NCBI GenBank assembly: GCA_958450365.1
Contig: CAUEEP010000875.1
Span: 476,938-540,937 of the forward strand
Origin: Mesorhabditis belari
Taxonomy: Eukaryota > Nematoda > Chromadorea > Rhabditida > Rhabditidae
Length of the DNA stretch: 64,000 nt
Reading direction: 5' to 3'
Made by a program: the position numbers and the translations under genes. Each line of letters starts with the position of its first letter. Positions within the stretch are counted from its first letter, which is position 1. Of this stretch, positions 34,599 through 47,300 are shown in pieces. The notes under the pieces are model-generated. The model was not told the origin of the DNA and ran no database searches. It was given only the letters and a program-made list of their open reading frames with translations.

Positions 34599-37500
34599 TC
34601 ACGCTTTTTCTCTCAACACACGATTCGTCCAGTCAATCCCTAGCGGCATAGTGGAATATGGAGTCGATGCGGCGTCCAATGGTGGAGCCAAACGGTTGAG
34701 TGCAAGTCTAAAAAAATGCGCATTATATCTTGAAATTTAAAAGCCTAACAAACTAAATTTGAAAAACCCAAAAAAAATTTAATCAACCAACCCATCAGCC
34801 TCCAGAAATGGAATCGTTTCAATGGGAAGTGCTTCTAATGATTCGCGAAGATTTTGAGCCAAAACCTCATGAAGAGCATTGGTTGATGATCTGAAATCTC
34901 AGGCATTTACTTAGATCCAGTAAAAATTTCAGTTTACTCAAAAGTGAGAAAGTTGCTTACGTTGTTGACTTATCCACAGCACAAGCTTGGAGCAGGATTT
35001 TCCAGCGTTCATCATCTTTGACGTCTCGATTGCTCCATGGGTGTAAGTTTCTGAAAAATATCTTTGAATTTTGTAAACTAGAAACGATACTTTATCCGCA
35101 GACGAGACAAAAATCGATGAATTTCCTCGAATGATGAATGATCGGAATAAGGGAAAGAGAAGATATTCTCTTCGGGAATTCGGCGGCTAAAGAAGTTGAT
35201 TATGAAACAATGGCTAAAGCCCACCTCAATGTCTTTCGTTGCATTGTCAAATTGATCACTTTGCATTTGAAAGCTTTTTTGCCGTAAGCCTCATAAAGAT
35301 CACCTGTTAATCTAAAATTCATGATAAAATGAAAATAAACGAAACCCGTACCGTCTTAAACAAACATGTATCCGTACAGTGCTTGAATTTTCCTCGGGTT
35401 CCACGAAATGTTGCAACTCTTCGGGGGAAAATAGCGATTCTCTGACACTCCATCGACCCGCATCGAGCGCAATCTTTTCCTGTAAAAGAATGATTAGTAA
35501 GCTTCTTTTATTAGTAAAACACTGACCCCAGTATATTTGGCAATTTTGATGAGCGCGTTCTCTTTCCCGAGCTTGTGCAGTGGAAACAAGATCCGATAAT
35601 TTCGGGGAATCCATCGAATCGTCTCGTAGATACGTGGAAATAACTAAAATCTGATAGAACATTTTCAATAATTCAAAGAAAACCTCATCTCTCGGTGGGA
35701 AACTTGAGGTTTCATCCCATAGATACGTGTCATCAATGAAAACGTGACCGAGTTCGACCTAGAATCGAGCTTTCAACCAGTATGCAAGCATAAAACAGAC
35801 CTGTGTCAGCTCTTGATAATTAGGATCCGAATCAAAACGTTCAAAAAGCGTTCGGTCGGCGCGAAAATCTCCTGTGAAAAGAATTGGCCCTAAAAGAACA
35901 CAATTATGATTAAGAAAATCTATCAAACCTTGAGCAAAAATCTCATCGTTTCCTTTAAAGTACAACATGGCAGATCCAGGACAATGATTCGCATCTAATA
36001 AAGTGATCTAAACAAGCAGTTTTTTAAATTTAAACAAGAGCATTACCGTAAAATTCCCCAAATCCTGAGCGATGCCAAGTGGTATTGAGTGTAACAACTG
36101 AAACGTGAAAGTAAAGCATTTTTCACAAAAAAACCAATATCAACATATTTTTAATCTTTTCACTGACAGCTTTAAGCTTTTTCCAACCTGTTTACTAATA
36201 CCAGCGCCAAGGGTGCCTGTCCGATTCTTCCTTGATGTAAGATACGGCAGCAATTCGGCGGTTTTCTCACTGCAATAGATTTGGCGCTTCCATGTGTACT
36301 AAAATGATTTAAAGTCTTTAAAATTCTTTATCTTACTCACCGACAATGATCCATAGTGATCGGAGTGGCCATGAGTCAAAAAGTAGAAAGCTTTTCGCCT
36401 AAAAAACAAATTAAGACGCTTTATTGGTAAAACGGACGAGTAACGATTGAAATTGTCGACGGAGAAGAGCATTCCGCATACCGCATCCAAAAGACTTCGC
36501 TTTGAAGAACTTGGGGAATCTATTCTTGAGATTACTTTAAATGGTTCTAAAATACAAACCTGCTTTGAGTGACTTGTTGACTGAAGTTCGGGATTCGTCC
36601 AACGTTTCTGACATTCGATTCCTTGCAGCGACTTCGGCCTCTTTTCGTTGTGCCTCTTCGCGCATTTGTCTAAAATTAGAATTTTCGGTACTTTGTGGGT
36701 TGGTGGTCACTTTTTTTGAAATTCTCACTTTTCCTGGGGTAATCAGTGACGCTGAACACGAAAATGATAAGGTTTTGGTACTTTGGCGGTTGGGAGAGGC
36801 CACTTTTAGCTTGGCTTCGTCGAATCTAGTGTTTTGAGCAGTCTATGTCGATACTTTTCTTTTATTCCGACATAATTATATATGCTAAAGCGATTGGTGC
36901 GAATTTTAGAGTATTTTCAACATGTTTCAAGTTAGTATTGCAACTTTCCAAGTGTAATCGGCTTTGAGATAACGTTCGGTGGTTAAACAGGCTAGGACAC
37001 ATGGCAAATCATCGAATAGGATTATCAAACGTGTGCTTAAATTAGCACCAGTCGCTTCAGTATATATCTCTTTCTTCAGAATAGAAGAAAAGTATCGACA
37101 CAAACCGCTCAAAGCACTAAAAGCACTAGAAGCACTAGCACTCGACGAAGCCAAGCTAAAAGTGGCCTCTCCCAACCGCCAAAGTACCAAAACCATATCA
37201 TTTTCGTGTTCAGCGTCACTAAATACCCCAGAAAAAGTGAAAATTTCAAAGAAAATGCCCTCCAACCGATAAAGTGCTAAATTTTGTTCCATTAATGAAG
37301 GCAATCATGCATATTTGACTCGAAAAGCTTTTGAAATCACATTTTTTAGAAAAAACTGCACTATAGCAAGTTTATTTTACCGATCTAACTAAATTTAACT
37401 ATTAACAGCTTACTTTAATAAAAACTTTACTAGTAAATGCATTTAAAACAGCTCACAAACATTTAAAACAGCTCACAAACATTTAAAACAGCTTACAAAC

Positions 37501-37740
37501 ATTTAAAACATTTGAAATACTTACCTGATTGCCACCATCGTGCTGTAGCGCTGTAAATCGCCTCTGCTTTCGTCGAAATCGCCTTGATATTCGTAAAACT
37601 CTACATCTTCGGAGAATCGAGTTCTAAAATAAAAATTTAGCTTTAAAAACATTCAGAAATCATCAAAAAAATATATCAAGATGTTTTAAAACAAAATTTT
37701 TATCAAAAAAACACCTTTTTCGTTTCCTCGTTTCACTCAT
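34599..37740 (-). CDS. SNM1/DCLRE1 (Apollo-like) metallo-beta-lactamase nuclease
   Basis: Sixteen exons: 37740-37715, 37623-37525, 36669-36560, 36519-36341, 36298-36188, 36097-36047, 36007-35929, 35889-35801, 35758-35684, 35643-35527, 35479-35352, 35311-35225, 35186-35091, 35050-34961, 34890-34792, 34707-34599; all in phase, 514 residues. The catalytic fold shows FYFLTHGHSDHYGSLS (metal motif HxHxDH near residue 127), TLLDANHCPGSAMLYF, ILFTGDFRAD, HVFIDDTYLWDETSSFPP and the beta-CASP part with LHKLGKENALIKIAKYTG and FPYSDHSSFEEIHRFL. The order fits DCLRE1B/Apollo and SNM1A 5'-exonucleases used in crosslink repair and telomere ends. A charged N terminus (residues 1-75) is unlike vertebrate Apollo. 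Intron 2 (855 bp) is a foldback repeat. Confidence 0.92.
36680..37285. repeat. Foldback element in intron 2 of the SNM1 gene
   Basis: The arms at 36680-36835 and 37130-37285 are inverted copies. They share CTTCGTCGAA, AAGTGGCCTCTCCCAACCGC and AACACGAAAATGATA. A lone, diverged arm lies at about 41800-41890 in intron 1 of the next gene. A 20-bp tandem repeat (CATTTAAAACAGCTCACAAA, four copies) follows at 37438-37515. Confidence 0.8.
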
Positions 37741-38164
37741 TTGTTCCTTTTATTTCTAAAAATGTTTTTATAATAAAATCAAAATAATAAAATCAAAATT
37801 TTGAAAAGGATAAAGGTAAAAGCTAGTTGAACTAAATCTAAATCAAAAATTTTATTTTATGCTCTAGATTACGCGCCAAAATTGGGACCAATTACCTATC
37901 GTTTCCACTTGTACAAATGACACCCCCATATGGCAATAATATAAGATTAAGTGTGTTATTTGATTGAAACAAAAAACAAAACAGATAATTAGAAAGATTT
38001 AAAAGAGTTTAACGTAATTATTGTGTTTTTAGCTACCTTTTAAAAAAATCTTTGGCGCTAAACGAAGGGAAAAAATTTGAAAAAGATGAGGTTTGTAGCA
38101 GGGACAGACAAATAAGATGCGGAAATTGTCTGGAAAATCAGAACTCGATAATACACTGTGGTGC

Positions 38165-38600
38165 AAAAGTCGGTACTTTTCCAATATCGGGGGAGCGGTC
38201 CGATTATCGGGGGAGCAAATTTTGCCCCCTCGAAAAATGCATTTCCGGGACTGTATTTTAACTGCAACGTTTTTTTTTCAAACTTTAACGACGATGCGCC
38301 TTCTCCGATATTTGTGCGTTCAAGGAATCGACGGCAATCGATTATTTCGTCACCAAAGGAGTCATCCGGTCGTGGATTTGCAATTGTGGCGAATCGATGA
38401 AAGTCCGCTCAAAGGGACAAGATCTATTTCGCTGGGTGTTAGATATTTAAGTCACTTTTGTGATCTCATATAAAGGTTGTGAGAATAACGGGTAATTCGC
38501 GGATTTTATGGCGGTAGTTTATATAATATAGGACATATGTAGCGCTGCCAAAATTTGCTCCCCCGATAATCCTTCCGCTCCCCCGATATTGGAAAAGAAC
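38165..38600. mobile_element. Foldback MITE with TCGGGGGAGC ends
   Basis: The ends share TTTTCCAATATCGGGGGAGC and, after a short difference, GATTATCGGGGGAGCAAATT in inverted orientation. Its outer sequence GTGCAAAAGTC resembles the terminus of the neighbouring Tc1-like element. There is no transposase frame inside. Confidence 0.75.
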
Positions 38601-38750
38601 CCAAAAGTCTTGTCCCACTCACTTTTCTGAAACATTTTGTCAAAATTCTAAAAATTTTCGAAAACAACTTTTGAAGTAAAGGGGTTTTTCTGAACCCTAA
38701 TTTGTAAGCTTTCATAAAAACATAAAAAAGTTTAAAATCAAAAAAATCTA

Positions 38751-39995
38751 TGGTGCAAAAGTCTTGTCCCACCATTAAAAAAGGAAAGCTAGATTAATAT
38801 TTTGTCGGTCCTCCATTAGCCAAAATCACTGCTTGAATAGGTTGAGGCATTGAATCGACCAAATCACGTAGAATTCCCGAAGAAATTTGTCGCCAAACGT
38901 TTCTGATAAAGAACCAAAGCTCGACCTTTGTGTTGAATATCTTGCCCCTGAGTTTAGTCTTTAAATGGGCCCAAAGATGCTCTATAACATTCAAATCCGG
39001 CGAATCAGGAGGCACTTTGATCAATTTTACACGATAAGCAGCAAAAAGGTTGGGTAGGCGACCTATTCCTCCATTTGCAAGCCGGACAACTCGGTCCATC
39101 ATTAGCTGGCTTTTGTGGCATGGAGCGTTGTCTTGATATAAGGCCCATCCTTGTGGCATGTTCGTGTTTGCAAATGGAAGTAAGTTGTTTGCTATGATTG
39201 AGTTGTACCTTTGAGCATCGAGATTTCCATTGATAAACACTAGCGGTCCCGATAAATCGATAAATCGGTAAACAAAAAAGATCAATCGGAAGTGAAAAAT
39301 GGGGCGAACACTTACCCCACAACATAATGCTCCCACCACCGAATTTGACCGTTGGCTTAACATATTTGGGCTTATAACGTTGTCCAATTGGTCTTCTGAT
39401 TAAATGGTTACCGTCCGGGTAGTATAAATTAATTCTAGTCTCATTGATGAAAATGACTCGGGCCCAGTCATCGGAAGTCCAACACTCGTAGTTCTTTGGA
39501 ATATCATATCTCAGCTTCCGAGTTTTTGCAATGGTCAAGGGTTGTTTTGCTGGTTTTCTTGCATGCAATCCTGCTCAAATCAAGCGACGGTTGATGCTCC
39601 ATCGAGAAATATTTTGGTTAGACATGGCCTTCAACTTCATGATTCCATGGCTCGAAGTCAGATTTGGGTCGATTCTATGGTCAATGATAGGTGCTCGATC
39701 TTCAGTTTTTGTTGTAATCGGTGGACGACCACTTTTCGAAGCTCTATGAAGACTTTGGCCTGCTTCCGATTATGCTGCTAGCCGATCCACCGTCCTTTTA
39801 TTGCATTTGAAGAGTATCGCAATAGACGGGGATGAATATCCATATTTCTTTGCTTGCACGATCTTTTGCTTATCAGGTGTTGATAAATATTTGCGAATCG
39901 ACAAAAAAAAAAATATAATACAAAAAATTCATGAGAACAAACAAAGGCAAAGAGAAAATACAAATTTTCTTAGTGAGACAAGACTTTTGCACCAC
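38751..39995 (-). mobile_element. Tc1/mariner-type transposon, inactive
   Basis: About 1.25 kb with terminal inverted repeats GGTGCAAAAGTCTTGTC and its complement, preceded by TA on the left. It encodes a broken transposase on the minus strand. It sits inside a larger pair of inverted repeats (38600-38670 and 40115-40183, core CTTTTCTGAAACATTTTGTC). Confidence 0.85.
38794..39910 (-). pseudogene. Tc1-like transposase pseudogene
   Basis: Pieces in reading order: TPDKQKIVQAKKYGYSSPSI with an HTH-like tail (CNKRTVDRLAA, then stop); a second part with HRASKSGRPPITTKTEDRA to a stop near 39585; a core with WTSDDWARVIFINETR and GGGSIMLWG; and after a frame shift near 39300, PLVFINGNLDAQRYN, YQDNAPCHKS and SPDLNVIEHLW. 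The usual first catalytic Asp (FSDE) is Asn here (FINE). The second (QDNAPCH) and the final SPDLN..E are kept. Two stops, a frameshift and the lost Asp make it dead. Confidence 0.85.
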
Positions 39996-40182
39996 CTTTT
40001 TTGCTCAAGTTTTACGAAAAGAAGGGTTTAAAAAACAACAAAATATTGGAGTCCGGGCATTTACATAGTAAAAGATGAAGGGATAAGCTACTAAAAAAAC
40101 CCATTACTTAAAAAGTTGCTTTCGAAAATTTTTAGAATTTTGGACAAAATGTTTCAGAAAAGTAAGTGGGACAAGACTTTTG

Positions 40183-40550
40183 GGGGGTGGGACAAATGCG
40201 ACCTTTCTTTTGCGCACCTGGACATTTGCGCACCTTTTTTTGCTGGAAAAGGCCTTAGAAAAGGTCGTAGAGCTTCGAAAATATTTCCACATAAGGGAAT
40301 CGTATGCGTAGATTCCGAATTTCGACAAATCAGACCTCGCTGTCACGTCAAATTTGGGCTAAAAGACAAAAACTGCGGAAAAGCGTTAAGTTGCGTAGTT
40401 TTTGCCTTTTTAGCCCAAATTTGACGTGTCAGCGAGGTCTGATTTGTCGAAATTCGGAATCTACGCATACTATGAAAACATTTTTGAAGCTCTACGACCT
40501 TTTCTAAGGCCTTTTCCAGCAAAAAAAAAGGTCGCATTTGTCCCACTCCC
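40183..40550. mobile_element. MITE family B, copy 1
   Basis: 368 bp. The terminal GTGGGACAAATGCGACC is the same as in family A. The inner part differs: TGCTGGAAAAGGCCTTAG, ATGCGTAGATTCCGAATTTC and ACGTCAAATTTGGGCTAAA, all inverted on the other side. The left end abuts another inverted repeat, and no 8-bp duplication is seen. Confidence 0.85.
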
Positions 40551-40853
40551 GTAAAAGTCGTCTTCTCATCAAAAATCTAAAGTTGACTGTAAAAAACATT
40601 ACGATGGATTAATTCGAGAAAATCTCCAAAAAAAGATCATCTTGTAGGGGGGAAAGCCGATTTATTCTTTTTATTAAAAGGAAATCCGTCAATCCGATGT
40701 GGGGAAAAGGAGAGTCCCCTTGGAAATGAATCACACCAACGAGTTTCTTCTTTTTGGTTAAAAGATTTTTTTATTCAAACTAGTCTAGTCCTTGAGCCGA
40801 AATCTTGGTTTGTTCAGCAATCCCAAAAATTCGCCATCCCAAAAATTGCAGCA

Positions 40854-43800
40854 ATGCTTCTCTACCCACAGACTTTCTTCGGTCGAGACGAGAATCAGAC
40901 GGAAAATGAAGGTTTCATTCGCAATTGCAATTTGCATTTAAAGTTTTTAGAAACTAAAAATCATCTCGAGAATTTCATTTCTCTTGCTCAACGACGTGCT
41001 CGGCTTGTCGCTACTTGTCCACTATTTGGTGAGTGTTTGCTAATTTTCTGCAGTCTATTTACTTCACTGAAGTGTTCATTGTTAGTGAGTTAAAGTTACA
41101 CAATAGAGAAGTAGATTACGGTAGAAAATGTGGCGATAATTTGTGAAAACCGGCTCCTCGACTGCTTTCCGCATTGATTTTTCTGATTTGGGTGCCCCGG
41201 AAAACCATTTTGCGCTGAATCGATACTTTAATTTGGTTGACATTTGAATTTCTATTGTACTCTCCATTTCTCACTTTTTTTTCTTCAAAACCACTTTTTC
41301 TGGAGTAGTTTTATGCGTAGATTCCGAAAAACATAACGAAAGCTTGGGAAAATGCGTATAAAGTCAAGTTTCGAGGCTTCAAAGTGCGCGCTCATATAGC
41401 TCATATAGCGGATACACATAGGGAAGAGGGTTAAAAATGATCTCTCAAAACATTTTTTAAAGCTAAAAACACTTCTTCTGGCATAATTTAACCTACTGAT
41501 TACGTTTCTGAACAAATTGGAGCAAAATAAAAAATATTGATTCAAATCTCGACCATGTTGTCCGATCAGTCAAAATCTCAAAAAATATTTTTTCATTTAT
41601 TTTTTGCCTCTACCAGTCAATTTAAGTTAGAAAATGAATATTTAGTGGTTTAAAATTGTTTTGGCTCTAGTTTTGACCTTGAAAAGCGCCCCAATAGTTG
41701 ATAGCTTGGGTACACAAATTTAAAGTGCAAAAAAGTGTAATTTTCAACTTTCAACTGCCAAAATGTCGGTTTTTCAGTTGGAAACCTATGCTAAAATTGT
41801 CAAATTCGTACTCAGCACCCTCGATTACCCCTAGAAAAGTGAAAAAATCAAAAATAATGACGGCCCCCAACCCACAAAGTACCGGGAAATTTTGCGAATT
41901 CATTTTCTTTGCTTCTGAACATTTTTTGTTTTGGAACTGATTTGTGGCCCTAAAGAGAGCCGTTGGATTGGGGATTTTAGGTTTTCATCCTTATTCGCAA
42001 GGCAATTCGTAACTGTGTGACCAGAAGTGTTAGAACGGGTCATCACGGAACTACTGGTGGCATTGAAACTCATCGAGGTAATCTGCATATTGATCGTTCA
42101 TATTGATGCCGTGCTTTTTCTTCAGCATTATAGAATTCAGGTTTAATCGGGTTTAATAGGGTTTAATCAGGTTTAATTTGATCTTTTTTTGAGCCCACGC
42201 ACTTAAGTCGCGCTGTATAAAAGCTCAGAATCAAAGAAAATAAATTTGCAAATTTTCCCGAAAAAAGTTGCATTTCCTTAGCAAAAACGCAAAAATCGGA
42301 TTTTGGGATGGCGATTTTTGGATTCTACGCAAAAAGTTGCCTCAGAAGCAAAAAAAGCCCCACAACTTTTTTAGTGCCAAGCTTTTTTATCTTTTTGTGT
42401 TTTAGCGAGAGCCATGCTTGACGCAGGAGTGATCTCAATCAAGAAAGTGCGGGTTGCTGTTGTTGGGGATAAAGGTTTTTTCTTTTTATCTATTAAAACT
42501 AAAATTTTTAGGCGTTGGAAAGACTAGCCTTATCCGTGCTTTCACGAAAGATCCGGAGAATTCTGTTGAGGTAAATCGATTCACTGATTGTTTAATGTCA
42601 AATTTTAGGAAGCTGAAGCAACAAGGATGTTTTATGTCGATGAGCAGCGATACCTTTTCACGGTTGAAAGTTGTTTGTTTGATGTTAATCATTGAAATTT
42701 TAGTTGATTGAACTGCACGATAACTGGGATAAAGACGAGGGTCATCGATTTGGAATTGAGGCTGTTTTGTTGTGCTATGATGGAGAGAGAGAACAAGAAA
42801 AACGACTTGCTGAGAAGGTATTTTTGATTCTTTCAAGTTTCGATGCTTTACGAGTGCCGTCTATAACGTCTTTAATACCTTTTTTATGTTTTGTTTAGTC
42901 AGCTTAAGCCTAAACGTCAGTGTAAAGGTTTTATAACGCGGCAATAACGAAATACGATACAAAATATAGTTTTTTTAGTGGACCCCAAAAATTACCGAAC
43001 GATTCCCAGCGGCTAAAGTGTATTTGGTGCGCACGAAATGTGATCGACTCTACGAAAATTTTGACGTCTGTATTTTTGACGTCGCTTATATCAGTAACTT
43101 TTTTTTAGGATAGCCACAGTCCAGCTGATGTCGCCCAGATGCTGCACGTTGTAAAAGGCTACGAATGCTCGGCTAAAGAACACGTAAGTTGCATTGCTTT
43201 TGAGTTTAATCGTAATCTTTACAGACTGGAATCGAAAAAATGTTTAAAAAACTTGCTCAAGCGCACACTATTGCTCATCCTGAAGATCATGGCAAATTGC
43301 AGCGTGTGAATTCGAGTGAAGTCGTGCCAGGTTAGAAAAATACCTGGATTTTCACGGTGTTGCTTAGTGGACAATCAACAGAGAACTGCAACTTGTGGCC
43401 TTGCAACTACCGTTTTCTCCGCGCTCAGGTCCTCAATTCCACTCGTCAAGGTTTTTTAAAACAATTTTTATTGTTTAAAGCTTTTCTTAAGCAAGCCGGT
43501 CACAATCTAAAAGAAATCGCCTGGAATCCCGATTGCTTTCCAGCGACCAAAAATACTGTAAGTTTTATGGCTAATCAGTTTATATCTCATTTAGATCCAC
43601 TCATACATCCCGTTTTTGTTCTACACTCGCCCGTCATATGACTACAAAAGGATTGGCGAAGAGCACAAACTGCATGTAAGTGGCTAGAAAGCTTTTTAGG
43701 TAAAAATTTGCTTTAGGAGGATTACTTGGTGCAAGTTAAACAGGAGCAACACGAGCAAGAACAGAAGACGAATAATTCAGTCCAGTGAGTATACTCATTT

Positions 43801-44008
43801 TTGCATATCTCGCATTGTTTTAGTTCTTCCGTGACCGGTAGCTTTTCATCAAATTCAGTGAAAACGGCTGAATCTAATGCCAAAGTGTATACTACAGCAA
43901 AATCGACGTGGAAGGTAACGGATTAGTTTAATTTCTTGTTAAACTTTTTCAATTCAGACTGGTCAAGCCACTACTGCTTCAACTTCGAACGACGCTTCAA
44001 AGACGTAA
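40854..44008 (+). CDS. Atypical Ras-superfamily small GTPase with long tails
   Basis: Fourteen exons: 40854-41028, 42406-42474, 42512-42570, 42609-42662, 42704-42817, 42979-43065, 43109-43183, 43225-43330, 43368-43450, 43492-43557, 43595-43675, 43717-43784, 43824-43914, 43958-44008; 392 residues. The G domain covers about residues 70-225: P-loop GDKGVGKTS, then LIELHDNWDKDEG where Ras proteins have DTAGQE (a proper DxxG is missing), VRTKCD as the G4 motif and ECSAKE as G5. This suggests nucleotide binding without normal hydrolysis control. The first 66 residues and the last 165 (FPATKNTIHSYIPF, KQEQHEQEQKTNNS, Ser/Thr-rich end) match no family I know. There is no CAAX box. Intron 1 (1377 bp) is repeat-rich. 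The subfamily is uncertain. AATAAA at 44126. Confidence 0.82.
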
Positions 44009-44321
44009 ACTGACTGGATAGTAATTTTAATCTTTTTTTCATTAACTGGTGCACGTGTAAGCGGGTTGAAATCTTTTTGTGGTGCTAATGAATTCAAGCA
44101 CTTGTGATACATTTTGATGTCTATAAATAAACTTTGTCAACTGTATTTCATTTTTCGTCAAGCAAGTGAAAGTGTTGATCACTGTGCCGCCACAACTTCA
44201 AATTTGACGAAAACCCAAACATTTGCATTTTTAGGGCATAAAGATTTGCATACTTAGTGTAAATCGGGTTTTTTTCATTCATGGCAAAAGAAACAAAATC
44301 ATTTTCTGCCTTCTTTCTGGC
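44009..44321. other. Short gap between the GTPase and Tudor genes
   Basis: The 313 bp contain the GTPase poly(A) signal (44126-44131) and, after a T-rich stretch, GCATTTTTAG near 44233, a possible spliced-leader acceptor about 90 bp before the Tudor ATG. The layout fits a two-gene operon. Confidence 0.45.
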
Positions 44322-47300
44322 ATGCACGACGATTTCGGTGCCCGTCTAGGTTGGTTTTATATTTTTGTTGTTTAAAGGGAAGTGGGACAAATGCGACCTT
44401 TTTTTTGCGCACCCGGACATTTGCGCACATTTTTTTCCGCACTTAGCCCATTAGCGCACCTTTTTTTCCGCGCTTAGCTCTAAGCTCTAAAAAAGCTCTA
44501 AAAGCTAATATTAACCAATTTCTATTCCAAATGTTGTTTTTCTAGGTAATTTGAGGGTGTCGAATTCAAATTTTGACATAACAGAGCGTGTGGAACCAAT
44601 GGGAAAGACAAAACGGCTAGGTTAAATTACAGAAAATTGTGTTTTCTCTTTGTATAACTCCGTCCGTTCGCTTCCACAAGCTCTGATATGCCAAAATTTC
44701 GATTCTACGCCCTAAAATTACCTAGAAAACAACTTTTGGAATAGAAATAGGTTAATATTAGCTTTTAGAGCTTTTTGAAAACGCGAAAAAGGGTGCGCTA
44801 ATGGGCTAAGTGCGGAAAAAAGGTGCGCAAATATCCGGCTGCGCAAAAAAGGTAGCATTTGTCCCACTCCCGTTTAAAGTATTTTTCTTTGTGTTATCCG
44901 TAAACTACCTTGCTCATGCATCCCTTTTTCTAATGTTTGAGCTCAATATTCACTTTTTCAATCGCCTCTAATCTTTATTTCATTACAGGCACCACGGGCA
45001 ATTGGTCATCGTGGCACGCTGGCGGTGATCTTCCCGCGCTCAACATTCCCGCACAAGTCAACGACTATATTGATGTGGCGATTGCGAGCGTTTCAAGTAA
45101 GTAAACTTTTGTTACCGTATTTTCTGTAATAGTAGTGCAGTCTGTAATAGTAGTGCAGGCTGGAGGGGGGTTGAAAAAATAGTAGTGCGCACTACTATTA
45201 CAGAAAATACGGTATTTAGAAACATAGCAGATGAAGTAATAAGTAGTTCTTATAGCCAGACGTAAGTTTTTCTTAAAACTGACAGATTTTCCTCACAAAT
45301 TGCTCTCTTCAGGTCCATCTTTGCTCGAAGTGCGTCTATTGTCTGCAAAATATTCATTTGAATGGATTCATCATGAACTGAGTGTTACCGAAAACTTTAA
45401 ACCATTGTTGAACGCACGGAAAAGTATGTGAACACTTATTTTTACCACTCTAGTTTAAATTTAGATGATTTGGCGGTTACTTCGATTGGTGACACCTGGT
45501 ATCGAGCGATCGTGTTGAAGAGGGAAACCGCTTCCGAAGTAATATTCTTTGATTGTTAAGGTTTAGCTGTTTTTTAGGTCTTGGTACATTTACTGGATGA
45601 GGGAGATGAAGAACGGGTCGACTTTCGAGCGCTTTACAAAATGCCCTCATCGATCACTCACGTGCCTCGTTTGTTTTCATTAAAATTTTGATCTCATTCA
45701 TTTTTAGCACTTGCTTTTCCGCTTTGTGTACCTGAATCGTTGTGGGTTGGAATCAGGAAAGAGGATTTACATCACGAGCTTGCCAATGTCAAGTTGACTT
45801 TCAGATTGGGTAAGTCGCTTTACTAAGATAGTGTTATCCACTACGCACGTTACCAAACTATCCTGTAGGTTTTATTATTGTATTTAACAGGCTTTACATA
45901 TGTATTAAACATTTACTTTAGAAAACACAAGAAACTCTTGCTTCACCGGCAACGATTTTCAAGTCTATGATGAAGAAACTGGAGCGCTAAAGTCGTTAAA
46001 AGAAGCACTCCAACAAAGGACAAAGCTTGATAGGTTTGGTGATTTACTGTACAGCTAACATTGTTGATTTTTTAGAGTCAATTACGTACTTGCTCAGAAG
46101 ATTAATCACAAATCAATGGTTAGTTTTTGAAAGTTTGAGATTAGCCAAAGGTATTTTAGGAGTTACCATCATTCCCAACTTTCACTTCGGCGACGCGAAA
46201 TCAAATGAACAAGAGACAGATGAAACGATTGGGACAAGAGCCATTTAATCAAGGACATGAAGATCCCACCACGAGGTTGCCGACTTCAACGAACATAACA
46301 ATTATAGAACCATCGAGCGAAGGACTTAGTGAGTTTTTTGGTTGAAGTATTATTAGAATGTAATACTTTAGAGCTGTGATACAATCTCAAAAAGTTTTAT
46401 AATGTCTTTTCCAGGTGTTGGTGCTATTGTTGCAATTTGTATCTCTTCGGTCCTCTCCTTCTTGCTCCTCCTTCTCGCAAGTGCTCTTTGTTTTCACTTT
46501 TTAAAGAAGCAAAAGTGGAGGAAGCTTTTTGGGAAACGTTTTCGCGATGAAGAAAAAGCTACAGTTGAGAGTCGAGAAGACATGGAATCTGAGAGGTGAA
46601 TGCTTTGGTTTAAATAATGATCACTCATTCACCTAGATGAATTAAGTTATTCTGTTTTGGTGCTGATTGTCCTCGGCTAATCATCAAACTTTTGTCTTTT
46701 AGAAAGGAGGATACCGAACGGGAAACACGAGTCGCTGCTGGTCATTCTGCAACGATTCTCAGACAAAAGGCACTTCCACCTTTATCCAAGCAAACTGAGT
46801 AATTTTGGCATCTACGAAACTTTTCTAGAGTATTTTTTAGATTGAACTCCAGTCAACCTTCACCACAACCAGCTCAGCAAATCGCTATGGTTGCCGATAG
46901 GTAAAACACATTTCTTGGAAACTGACTATTTGCCTATTTAGTGCGACTGCAATAACTCCTTTGGATCAAGTGAGCCGTGGAGAACCTGAAGAAGAACGGG
47001 GATCCGATAATCCTCCACCCATTCACCACGAGGAGAAAGTCGCCAAGCTTGACCCACAAATTATTGGCAGAATTGGGACATTGATGGCCTTGGGAAAAAT
47101 GAGGAGTGCGGATGATAAGAAGTACAATTACATTTAATTGAAAGTTTAATTGATGTTTAGTCATCGCAAGTCGTCGAGAAGCGTTGATCCGACCCAAATA
47201 TCGTCAACGCGTCCATCATTGTGCTTGAGTGATCGACAATTAGAGCGAAGTACTACAAAAGCAACTTCTAAAAATATTAGCTAACGTAGATTATTCAAAT

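Larger units (their letters stand above)
37741..40853. other. Transposon-filled gap between the SNM1 and GTPase genes
   Basis: Almost the whole 3.1 kb is inverted-repeat DNA: foldback 38165-38600, an outer inverted-repeat pair bounding 38600-40183, a Tc1-like element inside it, and MITE B copy 1 at 40183-40550. No host exon was found; about 300 bp before 40854 hold the GTPase 5' end. Confidence 0.65.

Noticed and set aside
36380..36440. A 35-bp intron in the fourth SNM1 exon
   Set aside because: It has GT and TTTTTTAG ends, but removing it breaks the frame and it is shorter than all other introns here; reading through keeps the frame.
40183..40550. MITEs A and B as Tc1 derivatives
   Set aside because: They share GTGGGACAA with the Tc1-like terminus, but three copies have 8-bp duplications instead of TA.
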